From assembly GCA_025464925.1 (NCBI GenBank), contig JAODMS010000111.1, positions 1 through 22,283 of the forward strand: 22,283 nucleotides of DNA. Direction: 5' to 3'. This document shows, piece after piece, positions 14,465-21,291 of this stretch. The notes under the pieces are model-generated. The model was given only the letters and a program-made list of their open reading frames with translations. It was not told the origin of the DNA and did no database searches. The DNA comes from Arthrobacter sp. Its GTDB lineage: Bacteria; Actinomycetota; Actinomycetes; Actinomycetales; Micrococcaceae. Positions within the stretch are counted from its first letter, which is position 1; the number at the start of each line of letters is the position of its first letter. Made by a program: the position numbers and the translations under genes.

Positions 14465-14482
14465 TTCACAGTCCATTCACAG
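14465..14482 (+). promoter_or_regulatory. tandem TTCACAG repeat, candidate response-regulator site
   Basis: TTCACAG occurs at 14465-14471 and 14476-14482, an 11-base period typical of OmpR-family tandem half-sites. It lies about 91 bases before the protease start and just after the preceding gene. No -10 at a fixed distance stands out, so the link to the protease gene is inferred from position. Confidence 0.4.
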
Positions 14483-14572
14483 CGGCACGACAGAAGGCCG
14501 AAAGCCCGCGGTTTCAGGATGGAGATACAGCTTCGAAAAGACTCGGAGCATCACACTCCAAGGAGCCCGGTC

Positions 14573-15805
14573 ATGCACGAAACCGCACCATTGCCGTTTG
14601 GACCCGGGCCGCTGCCGACGGGCGTCGAAGAGGGGACGGTCACTCCGAGCCCGAAGGCCAGGAGGCGGATCGGTGCCGGTAGACTCATCGCCTGCATGGT
14701 GGCCGCCGGAGTCCTTGGCGGGGGTACTGTCGCCGGAGCCACGACCTTTTTGAACGCATCCTCCCCGGCGGCGAGCACCGCGCAAACGGCTGGATTCACG
14801 CCCGTGATCGTCAACAACCCGGACAGCGTCAACGCCGTTACGGCGGCGGCGCAAAAGGCGACGCCCAGTGTGGTGACGATCAGTGCAACCTCCGCGGACT
14901 CGGGCGGGACCGGCTCCGGCATCATCTTGGATGCGGACGGCGACATCCTGACCAACATGCACGTGGTCACCCTGGACGGTGACGCCGCGGACGCGGTCAT
15001 CGAAGTCCGCACCAACGACGGCAACGTCTACCCGGGGACGGTGGTTGGCGCGGACCCGCTCGCGGACCTGGCAGTCGTGAAGATCGACGCCGGGGGGCTC
15101 GTCCCTGCTTCGCTGGGGGATTCCGCCAAAGTGAACGTCGGCGACACCGCCATTGCCATAGGAGCGCCCCTGGGACTGAGCGGTACGGTCACGGATGGCA
15201 TCGTGTCGGCCGCGAACCGCGCCATTGAAACCGCGTCGTCGGCGGCGCCCAGCACGCAGAGCCGCTACTCGACGGCCGTGCAGGCCTCGATCAGCATGAA
15301 CGTCATCCAGACGGACGCGCCCATCAATCCCGGTAATTCCGGCGGCGCCCTGGTGAACACGAAGGGCGAGGTCATCGGCGTCAACGTGGCCATTGCTACG
15401 GCCGACTCCACGTCCTCTTCCTCCTCCTCTTCGTCCGGAAATATCGGCGTCGGTTTCTCGATACCAGTTAACGAGGCTTCAAGGGTGGCCCAGGAAATCA
15501 TTGCCACGGGGTCCGCGACGCACGGGCAGCTTGGGCTTTCCGTTCAGGACATGGCCTCCGGAACCTCATCAGCATTTACCGCAGGGGCCGAAATCTCCGC
15601 GGTGACACCAGGATCCGGTGCGGCCTCGGCGCACCTGTTGGCCGGCGACGTCGTCACCGGTCTGGCCGGTCGGAGCATCACCGATGCCTCGGAGCTCACG
15701 GCCGCCGCACACGAACACGCAGCCGGGACTACCGTCAAAGTCACCTACCAGCGGGGTGGCAAGGAACTGAGCACGGACGTGGTGCTGGGCAGCGCCGCTG
15801 GCTGA
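14573..15805 (+). CDS. HtrA/DegP-type membrane-anchored serine protease with PDZ domain
   Basis: A 410-residue envelope protease. A cytoplasmic N-terminal stretch with a basic cluster (KARRR) precedes one membrane segment at about residues 38-60; a low-complexity linker leads to a trypsin-like domain. The catalytic triad is visible as TNMH (His130), DPLADLAVV (Asp165) and NPGNSGGAL (Ser256). A run of nine to ten serines (about 280-288) interrupts the region before GNIGVGFSIPVN. The C-terminal PDZ domain spans about 318-405 (GQLGLSVQD, LAGDVVTGLAGRSI). ATG 14573 is chosen for an AGGAG 8 bases upstream; upstream in-frame starts at 14447 and 14519 lack one. It probably degrades or senses misfolded proteins outside the membrane. 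The 11-bp tandem repeats upstream suggest two-component control. Confidence 0.93.
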   Translation: MHETAPLPFGPGPLPTGVEEGTVTPSPKARRRIGAGRLIACMVAAGVLGGGTVAGATTFLNASSPAASTAQTAGFTPVIVNNPDSVNAVTAAAQKATPSVVTISATSADSGGTGSGIILDADGDILTNMHVVTLDGDAADAVIEVRTNDGNVYPGTVVGADPLADLAVVKIDAGGLVPASLGDSAKVNVGDTAIAIGAPLGLSGTVTDGIVSAANRAIETASSAAPSTQSRYSTAVQASISMNVIQTDAPINPGNSGGALVNTKGEVIGVNVAIATADSTSSSSSSSSGNIGVGFSIPVNEASRVAQEIIATGSATHGQLGLSVQDMASGTSSAFTAGAEISAVTPGSGAASAHLLAGDVVTGLAGRSITDASELTAAAHEHAAGTTVKVTYQRGGKELSTDVVLGSAAG

Positions 15806-15855
15806 CGCTGCGGACACGGGTCGCAGACGGGGGACCCACGGCTGACGGCGCGAGC

Positions 15856-15968
15856 TTACGGCCCGGCCTCAAACACTGCCGCGACGTCTTTCCGGCCATG
15901 GCCATGGCCATGGCCACAGTTCACCGTACGATCGGAAGCAAGGCTAAGCCGATTCCGCCGGCAAAACC
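15856..15968 (-). pseudogene. remnant of the 3' end of a HIBADH-like gene
   Basis: Read on the minus strand, the end of this stretch encodes GHGRKDVAAVFEAGP and a stop (TAA at 15858-15856). The intact HIBADH-family gene downstream in the window ends GHGREDVAAVYETGQ and a stop, and the DNA is also alike (about 33 of 41 bases, 15870-15910 against 16575-16615). In another frame just upstream, GFAGGIGLALLPIVR resembles the GFAVELAL...LPFVEAVR part of the same protein, implying a deletion and a frameshift. The GHG repeat is expanded (three CATGGC units). Most likely this is a decayed paralogue or partial duplication. Confidence 0.55.
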
Positions 15969-16335
15969 CTTGCTTGTCCTGAACTCCGGGCTGCCTGGTA
16001 TGTGGACCGTCCAGTGCGGTCAGGAAGCCGATACCGGCGAGAATGCCTCATCCGCGAAGAGCTTCACATGCCGGCCGCGGCCGAGCAACTCAAGTGGCGT
16101 CAGGACCGGAGCGACAGGCTGGTTCCGGCGCCGGTCCAGCGGCTCCTTTGGTGCACGTCGTTGCGCTGGTAGCCGGAATGGAAAGCCGCGGACATGTATG
16201 CGAACTCGGCATCCGCTTGGGCAACGGGCACGGGAACTGGAGAGCTGAGGCTAGTGCTGTGTTTTCCAGGATCATGCGGCTGGCCTGCAAGGCTTCAATA
16301 GATGCCGGCTCCCTTTCAAGCTGCGTTCCCTCGAG

Positions 16336-16560
16336 GTGACTGTTCGCACCTTTGTCGACCCGGAGAAAACCAGCCCTGTCGGCTTGGTCATCGAAGTCCC
16401 GGACATGGAAACCTTCCAGAAGGCGATGGAGTCCGAGGCCGCGGCAGACGCGATGAAATTCGATGGCGTACGTCGGCAGACGCTCATGACGCTGGTCGAG
16501 CCTGAGCACCTGACCCGGGACGCGATTCCTTTGCTCGCCGGAGAAACGGTTGCCGTATGT
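16336..16560 (+). pseudogene. fragment of a small dimeric alpha/beta (ABM-like) protein
   Basis: The translation from 16336, TVRTFVDPEKTSPVGLVIEV, then DMETFQKAMESEAAADAMKFDG, then VRRQTLMTLVE, has the strand-helix-strand pattern of the C-terminal half of small stress-type alpha/beta-barrel proteins (antibiotic-biosynthesis-monooxygenase-like; recalled pattern). The expected N-terminal half is missing: an in-frame stop lies at 16252-16254, there is no ribosome site before the GTG at 16336, and no stop follows until 16737, deep inside the convergent HIBADH gene. I read it as a broken gene. The end given is where protein-like similarity is lost. A short functional gene is less likely. Confidence 0.5.
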
Positions 16561-16562
16561 TC

Positions 16563-17411
16563 TTACTGCCCCGTCTCGTACACCGCGGCGACGTCTTCCC
16601 GGCCGTGGCCGGCGTCGACCGTGGACTTCAGGCGATCGCGTACCGCTTCCACGAAGGGCAGCTTGTGTTTGGCGTTCTCCAGCGTCAGGTCCACGTCCTT
16701 GAGTGCGAGCTCGACGGCGAATCCCAGCGGATACTGACGCTTCTCCATGAGGTCGATCTTGGCGAAGGCATACGGCATGGACAAGGGACCGGCTTGGAGT
16801 GCGTCCACCAGAGTCTCGTGAGGCAGGTCCAAGGCGTCACACACTTTCAGCACGTCGGCTATCGCGACCGCCGATGCGGCAAGCCAGGTATTGATCGCCA
16901 ACTTGAGGGCGCTGGCCTCCTCTGCAGCGCCGACGACCTTGATTTCTTTGCTCAACCTCTGCAGGATGGGGCGGGCAACGTTCAGGGCAGCTTCCGGGCC
17001 GGATACCAGCCAGCCCAGTGCTCCTTGCTGAGCCTGGGGGGTGCTTCCGGACACCGGCGCATCGAGAAAAGCGATGCCGTGGCCGGCTGCTGTGTCGCGG
17101 AGCTTACGTGCTTCGGCGGGCCCGACTGTGCTGACTTGGACCCACACGGCGTCGGGGCTCATGGCCGGCAGCATCTCTTTGGCGACGGCGGCCGCTGCTG
17201 GTCCGTCGCGCAGCACGGTCAGCACCACATCCGCGTCCGCGACGGCTGCCGCGACACTTCCGGCTGCGACCACCCGGTCCACTTCCGCCGCTACCTTTTC
17301 CGACCGGGCCGCTGTCCGGTTCCATAAGCAGACATCGAAACCCTCCTCGCCTAAGCGGGCGGCCATGGCCGCTCCGAGCGCCCCGGCACCCAGTATTGCA
17401 ACAGTTGTCAC
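16563..17411 (-). CDS. 3-hydroxyisobutyrate dehydrogenase-family NAD(P)-dependent oxidoreductase
   Basis: A 282-residue beta-hydroxyacid dehydrogenase. It has an N-terminal Rossmann motif VAILGAGALGAAMA (G8, G10, G13), the substrate-binding DAPVSGSTPQAQQGAL (118-132), the catalytic Lys170 and Asn174 in ALKLAINTW, and an all-helical C-terminal domain. NRTAARSEK after the second strand (Arg32) suggests NADP(H) preference. The family oxidises 3-hydroxyisobutyrate, tartronate semialdehyde and related acids or reduces imines; the substrate here is not assignable. GTG 17411 is chosen because AAAGGAG lies 7 bases upstream; the frame runs on to 17849 but overlaps nasB. It follows nasB by 109 bases on the same strand with its own apparent promoter region. 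Its last codons are echoed by the remnant at 15856-15968. Confidence 0.88.
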   Translation of the reverse strand: MTTVAILGAGALGAAMAARLGEEGFDVCLWNRTAARSEKVAAEVDRVVAAGSVAAAVADADVVLTVLRDGPAAAAVAKEMLPAMSPDAVWVQVSTVGPAEARKLRDTAAGHGIAFLDAPVSGSTPQAQQGALGWLVSGPEAALNVARPILQRLSKEIKVVGAAEEASALKLAINTWLAASAVAIADVLKVCDALDLPHETLVDALQAGPLSMPYAFAKIDLMEKRQYPLGFAVELALKDVDLTLENAKHKLPFVEAVRDRLKSTVDAGHGREDVAAVYETGQ

Positions 17412-17440
17412 GACGACTCTCCTTTGACTGACCAAGGTGA

Positions 17441-17456
17441 AACCAACTTGCTGGTT
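17441..17456. promoter_or_regulatory. candidate operator AACCA-n6-TGGTT before the HIBADH-family gene
   Basis: A 5-bp-arm inverted repeat (AACCA acttgc TGGTT) about 30 bases upstream of the GTG start. TAGAGT and TTAAAT at about 17473-17482 on the minus strand are possible -10 elements, which would put the dyad in the transcribed leader, a place suited to a repressor. Short arms make this tentative. Confidence 0.3.
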
Positions 17457-17520
17457 GCTGGCCGGTCCCTGATTTAACTCTAGGCCGGAGTCGCCTTTGG
17501 ACGCAGAGGAAAGGACGATA

Positions 17521-19080
17521 TTACGCCACCGCCCCCTGGAAGTGCTTCTCGATGATCCCCTTGATGTCCTCGTGGCAGCCGCCGCAGCCGGTGCCGGCCC
17601 GGGTGGCCCCGGAAACCTCGGCCACCGTCCCGCACCCGTCAACCACGGCGGAGGCAATTTTCGTCCCACTGACGCCGGCGCACCGGCACACGGTCCGCTC
17701 CGGATCGGCCGCACCCGCGGCCGCCGCCTGGTCCGGTCCGTCCAAGCGCAGCAGCAGCGACCGGTCCGCGGGAAGCTCAGCCCCACGTTCAAACAGCTGC
17801 ACCAGCTCAGCCGCGGTGCGGGGCATACCAACGGACACCAGGCCCTCAAGAACCCCGGCGCGGGTCGTCATTTTCACGTAGCGGCCGTGCTCCGGGTCGG
17901 CCCACTGGGCGATCTGCAGCCGGGCGCGGCCGTTTCCGGCGCCGGCGGTCAGCGCTTCCTCGTCCCACGGCTCCGCGGCGTTGTTCCCGGCCACAGCCAT
18001 GTTCATGCCGCTGGCCTTGAGGACAATGACGCCCGGCTTCTCAGCCGGAAGCGCAGGCATAGCCTCCGCCTCGGCCGAAGACCCGGACGCCAGCAGCACC
18101 AGGTAGTCAGCCAGCCATTCGGCCTGCCGCCAGCCCGGGCCCACCAGCCCGGACGGGCCACGCGAAGTCCGGCACTCCAGGCACTCCGGCTCCGGGCAGC
18201 GGACCTCGGCACAGTCGCCGATTGCGAAGATGTGCGGTTCGGAGTGCGCCCGGAGCTTGTGGTCCACCAGGATGCCGGCCGCCGTCGACAGTCCGCAGCC
18301 TTCCGCCAGCTCCGTCCGCGGACGGACGCCGCAGGAGAGGACCAGCAGGTCGCCGTCGATCGCGGAACCGTCCTCCAGCAGCAGCGCCGAGAAGCCGCCG
18401 TCGGGCGCGTTGTGCTCCACTCCGACGGAGCGCGCGTTGCCGGCCACCCGCACGCCGCAGTTCCGCAGGCTCGCGGCCAGCACCGCGCCGCCGCCGCGGT
18501 CGATGTTGCGGCCCAGCGGGTGCGGGCCGTTGTGGACCACGGTCACGGTGGCGCCCTCTTCGGCCGCGGCCAGCGCCGTTTCCAGGCCGAGGACGCCGCC
18601 ACCCAGCACCACCACGCGCTTGCCGCCCGCCACTGCAGCCTGCAGCACCGAGGCGTCGCACAGATCGCGCAGGGCCGTCACGCCCGCAGGCAGCACGGGC
18701 GCCGCCGGGTCGGGGTTGAGCCCGGTGAGGTTGGGAATCACCGGACGGGAGCCGGTGGCGAAGACCAGACGGTCGTAGCCCGGGGAGGTGCCGTCGCTGA
18801 GAATCAGCGTCTGCCGGGCGCGGTCCACCCGGCGGACGCGCACGCCGAGCCGGACGTCGACGCCGTCAGCAATCAGCGCTGCCGCGTCGGACAGCGCCAG
18901 CGCGGAAGCCGTCGTCCGCCCGACGCCGAGGTCGGCCACCAGCACGCGGTTGTACGCGGCCTCCGCCTCCTCGCCGATCACGGTCAGCTGCGCCAGCCCG
19001 CTGCTTACCGCCGGCAACAGTTCGTCGACCAGCCGCGCGGCCACCGGCCCGAAGCCCACCACCACAATCCGCTCAGTCAT
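17521..19080 (-). CDS. nasB: nitrate reductase electron-transfer flavoprotein with C-terminal BFD-like [2Fe-2S] domain
   Basis: A 519-residue NirB/NasB-like FAD protein that probably passes NAD(P)H electrons to NasA in the cytoplasm. It has GFGPVAARLV (9-18), AYNRVLVADLG (42-52), FATGSRPVIP, GGGVLGLETA (160-169), the FAD motif FAIGDCAEV and a C-terminal [2Fe-2S] BFD segment with VCRC (C465, C467) and GCGGC (C499, C502). Beyond the FAD motif lies an unusual group C290, C295, C300, C303 (GDCAEVRCPEPECLEC). It is shorter than B. subtilis NasB (about 770 residues, which has two BFD units). ATG 19080 overlaps the nasA stop by four bases (ATGA); the frame extends to 19866 only as an antiphase shadow of nasA. 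The name rests on context as much as on sequence. Confidence 0.88.
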   Translation of the reverse strand: MTERIVVVGFGPVAARLVDELLPAVSSGLAQLTVIGEEAEAAYNRVLVADLGVGRTTASALALSDAAALIADGVDVRLGVRVRRVDRARQTLILSDGTSPGYDRLVFATGSRPVIPNLTGLNPDPAAPVLPAGVTALRDLCDASVLQAAVAGGKRVVVLGGGVLGLETALAAAEEGATVTVVHNGPHPLGRNIDRGGGAVLAASLRNCGVRVAGNARSVGVEHNAPDGGFSALLLEDGSAIDGDLLVLSCGVRPRTELAEGCGLSTAAGILVDHKLRAHSEPHIFAIGDCAEVRCPEPECLECRTSRGPSGLVGPGWRQAEWLADYLVLLASGSSAEAEAMPALPAEKPGVIVLKASGMNMAVAGNNAAEPWDEEALTAGAGNGRARLQIAQWADPEHGRYVKMTTRAGVLEGLVSVGMPRTAAELVQLFERGAELPADRSLLLRLDGPDQAAAAGAADPERTVCRCAGVSGTKIASAVVDGCGTVAEVSGATRAGTGCGGCHEDIKGIIEKHFQGAVA

Positions 19081-21290
19081 GAGGCACCTTCCATCTGGGG
19101 AACACTTGCGGGCACGGCTCCGGCGCCCGGCCGGATCCACACCTTGCTGGTCTTGAACTCCGGCATCCCGGAGATCGGGTCCGTCGCGGCTTCCGTGAGC
19201 CGGTTGGCGCTCTCCAGTTCCGGGAAGTGGAACGGCAGGAACACCGTCTCGGGCCGGATGCCCGTGCTGAGTTCGGCGCGGCAGCTGACCTCGCCGCGCT
19301 CGTTGGAGATGGAGACGTAGTCGCCCGCGGCGATGCCCTGGGCAGCGGCGGCCGCGGGGTGGATCTGCAGCCGGGCCCCGGGCTGGGCGGCGGCCAGTGC
19401 GGCCACCCGGCGGGTCTGCGCGCCGGACTGGTAGTGCTCCATCAGCCGGCCCGTGATCAGGGTCATCGGCGTGCCGGCATGGTCCGCCCCGGCCGCGGAG
19501 GCTGTACGACGGCGGGGCGTGACCGGGGTGAAGACGGCCCGCCCGTGCGGGTGGGCAAAGGAGTCGAGGAACAGCCGGGGAGTGCCGGTGCTTCCCGCGG
19601 GGTAGGGCCAGTAGGCGGCCTCGCCGCGGTCCAGCATGGCGTAGTCGATGCCGGAGTAGTCGGCCAGCCCGCCCGCGGATGCGAGCCGGAGCTCCTCGAA
19701 GACCGTCTCTGGGTGTTCGCTGAACGTGGACGGGGCATCCAGGGCTTCGGCCAGCCGGCTCATGATCCAGAGTTCGGTGCGCACCCCGGGCGGGGGAGCG
19801 AGGGCCCGGCGGCGGCGGAGCACCCGGCCCTCGAGGTTGGTCAGGGTGCCTTCCTCCTCGGCCCACTGCGTGACCGGCAGGATGAGGTCCGCCTCGGCGG
19901 CGGTCTCGGAGCGGAAGAAGTCGCAGACCACGAGGAAGTCCAGGCTGCGCAGGCCTTTGATGACGGCATTGGCATCCGGCGCGGACACCGCCACGTTGGC
20001 GCCGTGCACGAAGAGGCAGCGGACGCCGTCGGGCTGTCCCAGAGACTTCAGCAGTTCGACGGCGGGGACGCCGGGGCCGGGGATCAGCGCCTCCGGGACG
20101 CCCCAGACCGCGGCCATGTGGGCGCGCGCCGCGGGGTCGGTGATCTTGCGGTAGCCGGGAAGCTGGTCCGCCTTCTGGCCGTGCTCGCGGCCGCCCTGGC
20201 CGTTGCCCTGGCCGGTCAGCGTGCCGTAGCCGCTGCGGGCCGAGCCGGGCAGCCCCAGCAGGAGCGAGAGGTTGATGGCGGCGGTGGCGGTGTCCGTGCC
20301 GTCCACGTGCTGTTCCACACCGCGGCCGGTCAGGATGTAGCTGCCGCCCCGGCGGGCACCGTGGGCCAGCCGCCGGGCGGTGTCCCGGATCACCCCGGCG
20401 GGGACGCCGGTGAGGGACTGGACGCGTTCCGGCCAGAAGGCATTGACGCCGCGGACCAGCGCCTCGTAGCCGGTGGTGCGCGCCGCGATGTACTCGGAGT
20501 CCGCCAGGCCTTCGTGGATCACCACGTGGGAGATGCCCAGCAGCAGGGCGAGGTCGGTCCCGGGCAGGGGCTGCAGGTGCAGGCCGCCGCCGTCGGAGGT
20601 GAAGGCCGCCGTGGCGGACCGCCGGGGATCCACCACGATCAGCCCGCCGGCGTCGCGGGCGCCCTGGAGGTGCTGGACGAACGGCGGCATGGTCTCGGCG
20701 ACGTTGGAGCCGAGCATCAGGATGGTGCTGGCGGCGTCGAGGTCCTCCAGTGGAAAGGGCAGCCCGCGGTCCAGGCCGAAGGCGCGCATGCCGGCCGCGG
20801 CGGCCGAGGACATGCAGAACCGCCCGTTGTAGTCGATCCGGGAGGTGCCAAGCGCCAGCCGCGCGAATTTGCCGAGCTGGTAGGCCTTCTCATTCGTGAG
20901 GCCGCCCCCGCCGAACACGCCGACGGAGTCCGCGCCGTACCGGGCGCGGGAGGTCTTGACCGCGGCGGTGATGAGCACCAGGGCCTCATCCCAGCCGATC
21001 GGCCGGTGGACGCCGTCGGCACCCTTGAGCAGCGGTTCCGTGATGCGGCCCGGGTGGTTCAGCAGCGAGGCGGAGGTCCAGCCCTTGCGGCACAGTCCGC
21101 CGCGGTTGGTCGGGAAGTCCCGACCGCTGACGTCGAGGGGCGCCTCGGGGAGGGCGGTGTCGGCGGCAGGCTTCGCCGCCAGCGGCTCTGACCCCGGCTG
21201 GGAAGCCGGGGTCAGAGCCGCTGGGGACGTGAGCCTCATGGCGCACTGCAGGGCGCAGTAGGGGCAGTGCGTGTCGGCGCCGTTGGTCAT
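19077..21290 (-). CDS. nasA: assimilatory nitrate reductase catalytic subunit
   Basis: A 737-residue cytoplasmic Mo-bis-MGD enzyme reducing nitrate to nitrite. The N-terminal [4Fe-4S] ligands are C9, C12 and C16 (CPYCALQC) and C67 (GGLCRKG). A candidate Mo-ligand Cys159 lies in NGRFCMSSAAAAG. The usual molybdopterin segments follow (GSNVAETMPPFVQHL, DPRRSATAAF, QGNGQGGREHGQKADQLPGYR), and the C-terminal dinucleotide-binding beta-barrel domain begins around GRLMEHYQSGAQTRRV and ends with ISGMPEFKTSKVWI. The gap between the third and fourth cluster cysteines (50 residues) is longer than I expect; residues about 23-38 are encoded by a perfect palindrome. ATG 21290 is chosen because it follows the narK stop by one base; the frame extends to 21350 inside narK. 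The C-terminal BFD domain of some NasA proteins is absent here and sits in NasB. Confidence 0.95.
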   Translation of the reverse strand: MTNGADTHCPYCALQCAMRLTSPAALTPASQPGSEPLAAKPAADTALPEAPLDVSGRDFPTNRGGLCRKGWTSASLLNHPGRITEPLLKGADGVHRPIGWDEALVLITAAVKTSRARYGADSVGVFGGGGLTNEKAYQLGKFARLALGTSRIDYNGRFCMSSAAAAGMRAFGLDRGLPFPLEDLDAASTILMLGSNVAETMPPFVQHLQGARDAGGLIVVDPRRSATAAFTSDGGGLHLQPLPGTDLALLLGISHVVIHEGLADSEYIAARTTGYEALVRGVNAFWPERVQSLTGVPAGVIRDTARRLAHGARRGGSYILTGRGVEQHVDGTDTATAAINLSLLLGLPGSARSGYGTLTGQGNGQGGREHGQKADQLPGYRKITDPAARAHMAAVWGVPEALIPGPGVPAVELLKSLGQPDGVRCLFVHGANVAVSAPDANAVIKGLRSLDFLVVCDFFRSETAAEADLILPVTQWAEEEGTLTNLEGRVLRRRRALAPPPGVRTELWIMSRLAEALDAPSTFSEHPETVFEELRLASAGGLADYSGIDYAMLDRGEAAYWPYPAGSTGTPRLFLDSFAHPHGRAVFTPVTPRRRTASAAGADHAGTPMTLITGRLMEHYQSGAQTRRVAALAAAQPGARLQIHPAAAAAQGIAAGDYVSISNERGEVSCRAELSTGIRPETVFLPFHFPELESANRLTEAATDPISGMPEFKTSKVWIRPGAGAVPASVPQMEGAS
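21179..21224. repeat. perfect 21-bp-stem palindrome inside nasA
   Basis: Bases 21179-21199 and 21204-21224 are exact reverse complements around the loop ggga. The element covers nasA codons about 23-38, a Pro/Ala/Ser-rich stretch between the third and fourth Fe-S cysteines, some 67-112 bases into the coding sequence. Such a long perfect palindrome in a coding region is unlikely by chance and would form a very stable mRNA hairpin. It may be an inserted palindromic element that kept the frame. Confidence 0.9.
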
Positions 21291-21291
21291 G

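Larger units (their letters stand above)
15806..16562. other. 757-base region without an intact gene; decayed DNA with gene remnants
   Basis: No open frame here has convincing coding character over its length. It holds two recognisable remnants, annotated separately: a minus-strand tail resembling the end of the neighbouring HIBADH gene (15856-15968) and a plus-strand piece of a small alpha/beta protein (from 16336). A CATGGC hexamer is repeated three times at 15897-15914. Base composition stays high in GC but somewhat less regular than in the flanking genes. A weak stem (ctgcg/cgcag) at 15807-15825 follows the protease gene without a T-run. In 15970-16330 I see nothing recognisable on either strand. 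Confidence 0.6.

Noticed and set aside
15410..15440. TCC/TCT-rich microsatellite in the protease gene
   Set aside because: It encodes a poly-serine linker in frame within an intact protease domain; length variation is possible but there is no sign of phase variation.
15961..15999. Minus-strand peptide GSPEFRTSK resembling the NasA C-terminus (GMPEFKTSK), with about 21 of 24 bases alike to 19142-19165
   Set aside because: The likeness covers only about nine residues and nothing upstream of it continues as NasA; the adjacent GFAGG...LPIVR fits a HIBADH remnant better. Probably coincidence in GC-rich DNA.
19227..21191. Long plus-strand open frame antisense to nasA
   Set aside because: Shadow frame without recognisable domains; nasA is unambiguous.
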